From the NCBI RefSeq assembly GCF_001411555.2, contig NC_049916.1:28414558-28478557 (forward strand): 64,000 nucleotides of DNA, read 5' to 3'. Under the pieces are notes generated by a model, which saw only the letters and a list, made by a program, of their open reading frames with translations, did no database searches and was not told where the DNA came from. Of the stretch, positions 63,608 through 64,000 are shown piece by piece. Position 1 is the stretch's first letter. Every line of letters begins with the position of its first letter. The position numbers and the translations under genes are program-made. The stretch comes from Juglans regia (lineage: Eukaryota; Streptophyta; Magnoliopsida; Fagales; Juglandaceae).

Positions 63608-63900
63608 ATAAGTTGGACTTAACCCAATGGTCATGCTGCTTTCCTACCAACCATCTCGCATGGGTTCGAAACCCAATAGGTGTGACTTTTCCATTTTAAT
63701 TGCCAACCGCAGTTGCTCTACACCTTGGGCTGACTAGGCTGTGCGCCCTTGTGCTAGCTGGGCCGCACAGGCCCAGGCCCGTGGTAGGGCCCATCCTTTG
63801 TACAAAAATTAGAACTCCTCTATGAGTGGGGTGTGGCTCAAACCTCTACCATTAGCATAGATAGTGGTGTTCAATACCACTGAGTCACTTACCAACCACA
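63608..63900. mobile_element. tRNA-like repeat heads facing each other
   Basis: The plus strand at 63610-63692 has an A-box-like AACCCAATGG and a B-box GGGTTCGAAACCC. The minus strand from about 63893 to 63835 has GTGACTCAGTGGTATTGAA (A-box-like) and AGGTTTGAGCCACACC (B-box-like). The two tRNA-related heads point inward. They may be two SINEs inserted in opposite directions or one inverted composite. The mid-part is GC-rich (GGGCCGCACAGGCCCAGGCC). No clear target-site duplication. Confidence 0.4.
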
Positions 63901-64000
63901 AATGGACACAACATTTTAATACCATAAGCAATAACTTTATAAATTGCTTATAAACTTTTCTTAATTTCTCTTTTTTTAAAATAATTCACAACTTTCATAA
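63901..64000. other. Right edge
   Basis: AT-rich sequence without recognisable features. Confidence 0.4.

Overview
The window is nuclear DNA of a flowering plant, most likely a woody eudicot. Genes have many short GT-AG introns, intergenic DNA is AT-rich, and introns and spacers are full of LINE tails, tRNA-derived SINEs and small AT-rich MITEs. The proteins read as single-copy-type eudicot orthologues. The repeated LINE tail and the GTTTGGAT-ended MITE remind me of walnut/pecan-type (Fagales) genomes, but that is an impression and not a test.

Layout. 1-2.7 kb: mostly non-coding, with degenerate minus-strand coding-like stretches. 2.7-12.4 kb (-): UPF3, a nonsense-mediated decay factor, rebuilt as 11 coding exons (517 aa). 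14.0-20.7 kb (+): a STAR/Quaking-type KH RNA-binding protein with 7 coding exons (292 aa). 22.0-26.2 kb (-): eEF1B-gamma with 7 exons (423 aa), the first coding exon being only three codons. 28.8-31.3 kb (+): RABA2-type Rab11 GTPase (2 exons). 31.8-35.7 kb (-): RABD1-type Rab1 GTPase (8 exons), tail-to-tail with RABA2. 36-39.2 kb: repeats, a non-autonomous hAT-like element and a leucyl-tRNA synthetase fragment. 39.8-40.6 kb (-): glucuronoxylan 4-O-methyltransferase (DUF579). 40.7-44.5 kb: AT-rich spacer with MITEs. 46.5-47.7 kb (+): seven-TM protein of unknown function. 49.3-50.3 kb (+): MAPKKK-like kinase broken by one in-frame stop and one frameshift. 51.8-57.4 kb (-): FRS11-like FAR1-family protein, a domesticated MULE transposase (3 coding exons, 679 aa). 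57.4-64 kb: probable FRS11 promoter, then a repeat-rich end with a complete TRIM retrotransposon, a copia-type LTR and tRNA-derived repeats.

The genes do not form a pathway. They are ordinary housekeeping or regulatory genes: RNA quality control, RNA binding, translation elongation, vesicle traffic, wall polysaccharide methylation and transcription. I see no operon, CRISPR array or novel defence-type system. The most informative signals are transposon insertions with target-site duplications readable by eye: a 391-bp TRIM, a LINE with a perfect 19-bp duplication, a 34-bp ultra-truncated LINE tail and several SINEs. The two broken gene copies are also informative. Exon borders were read by hand from reading-frame continuity and GT/AG sites. 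UTR limits are mostly not determined.
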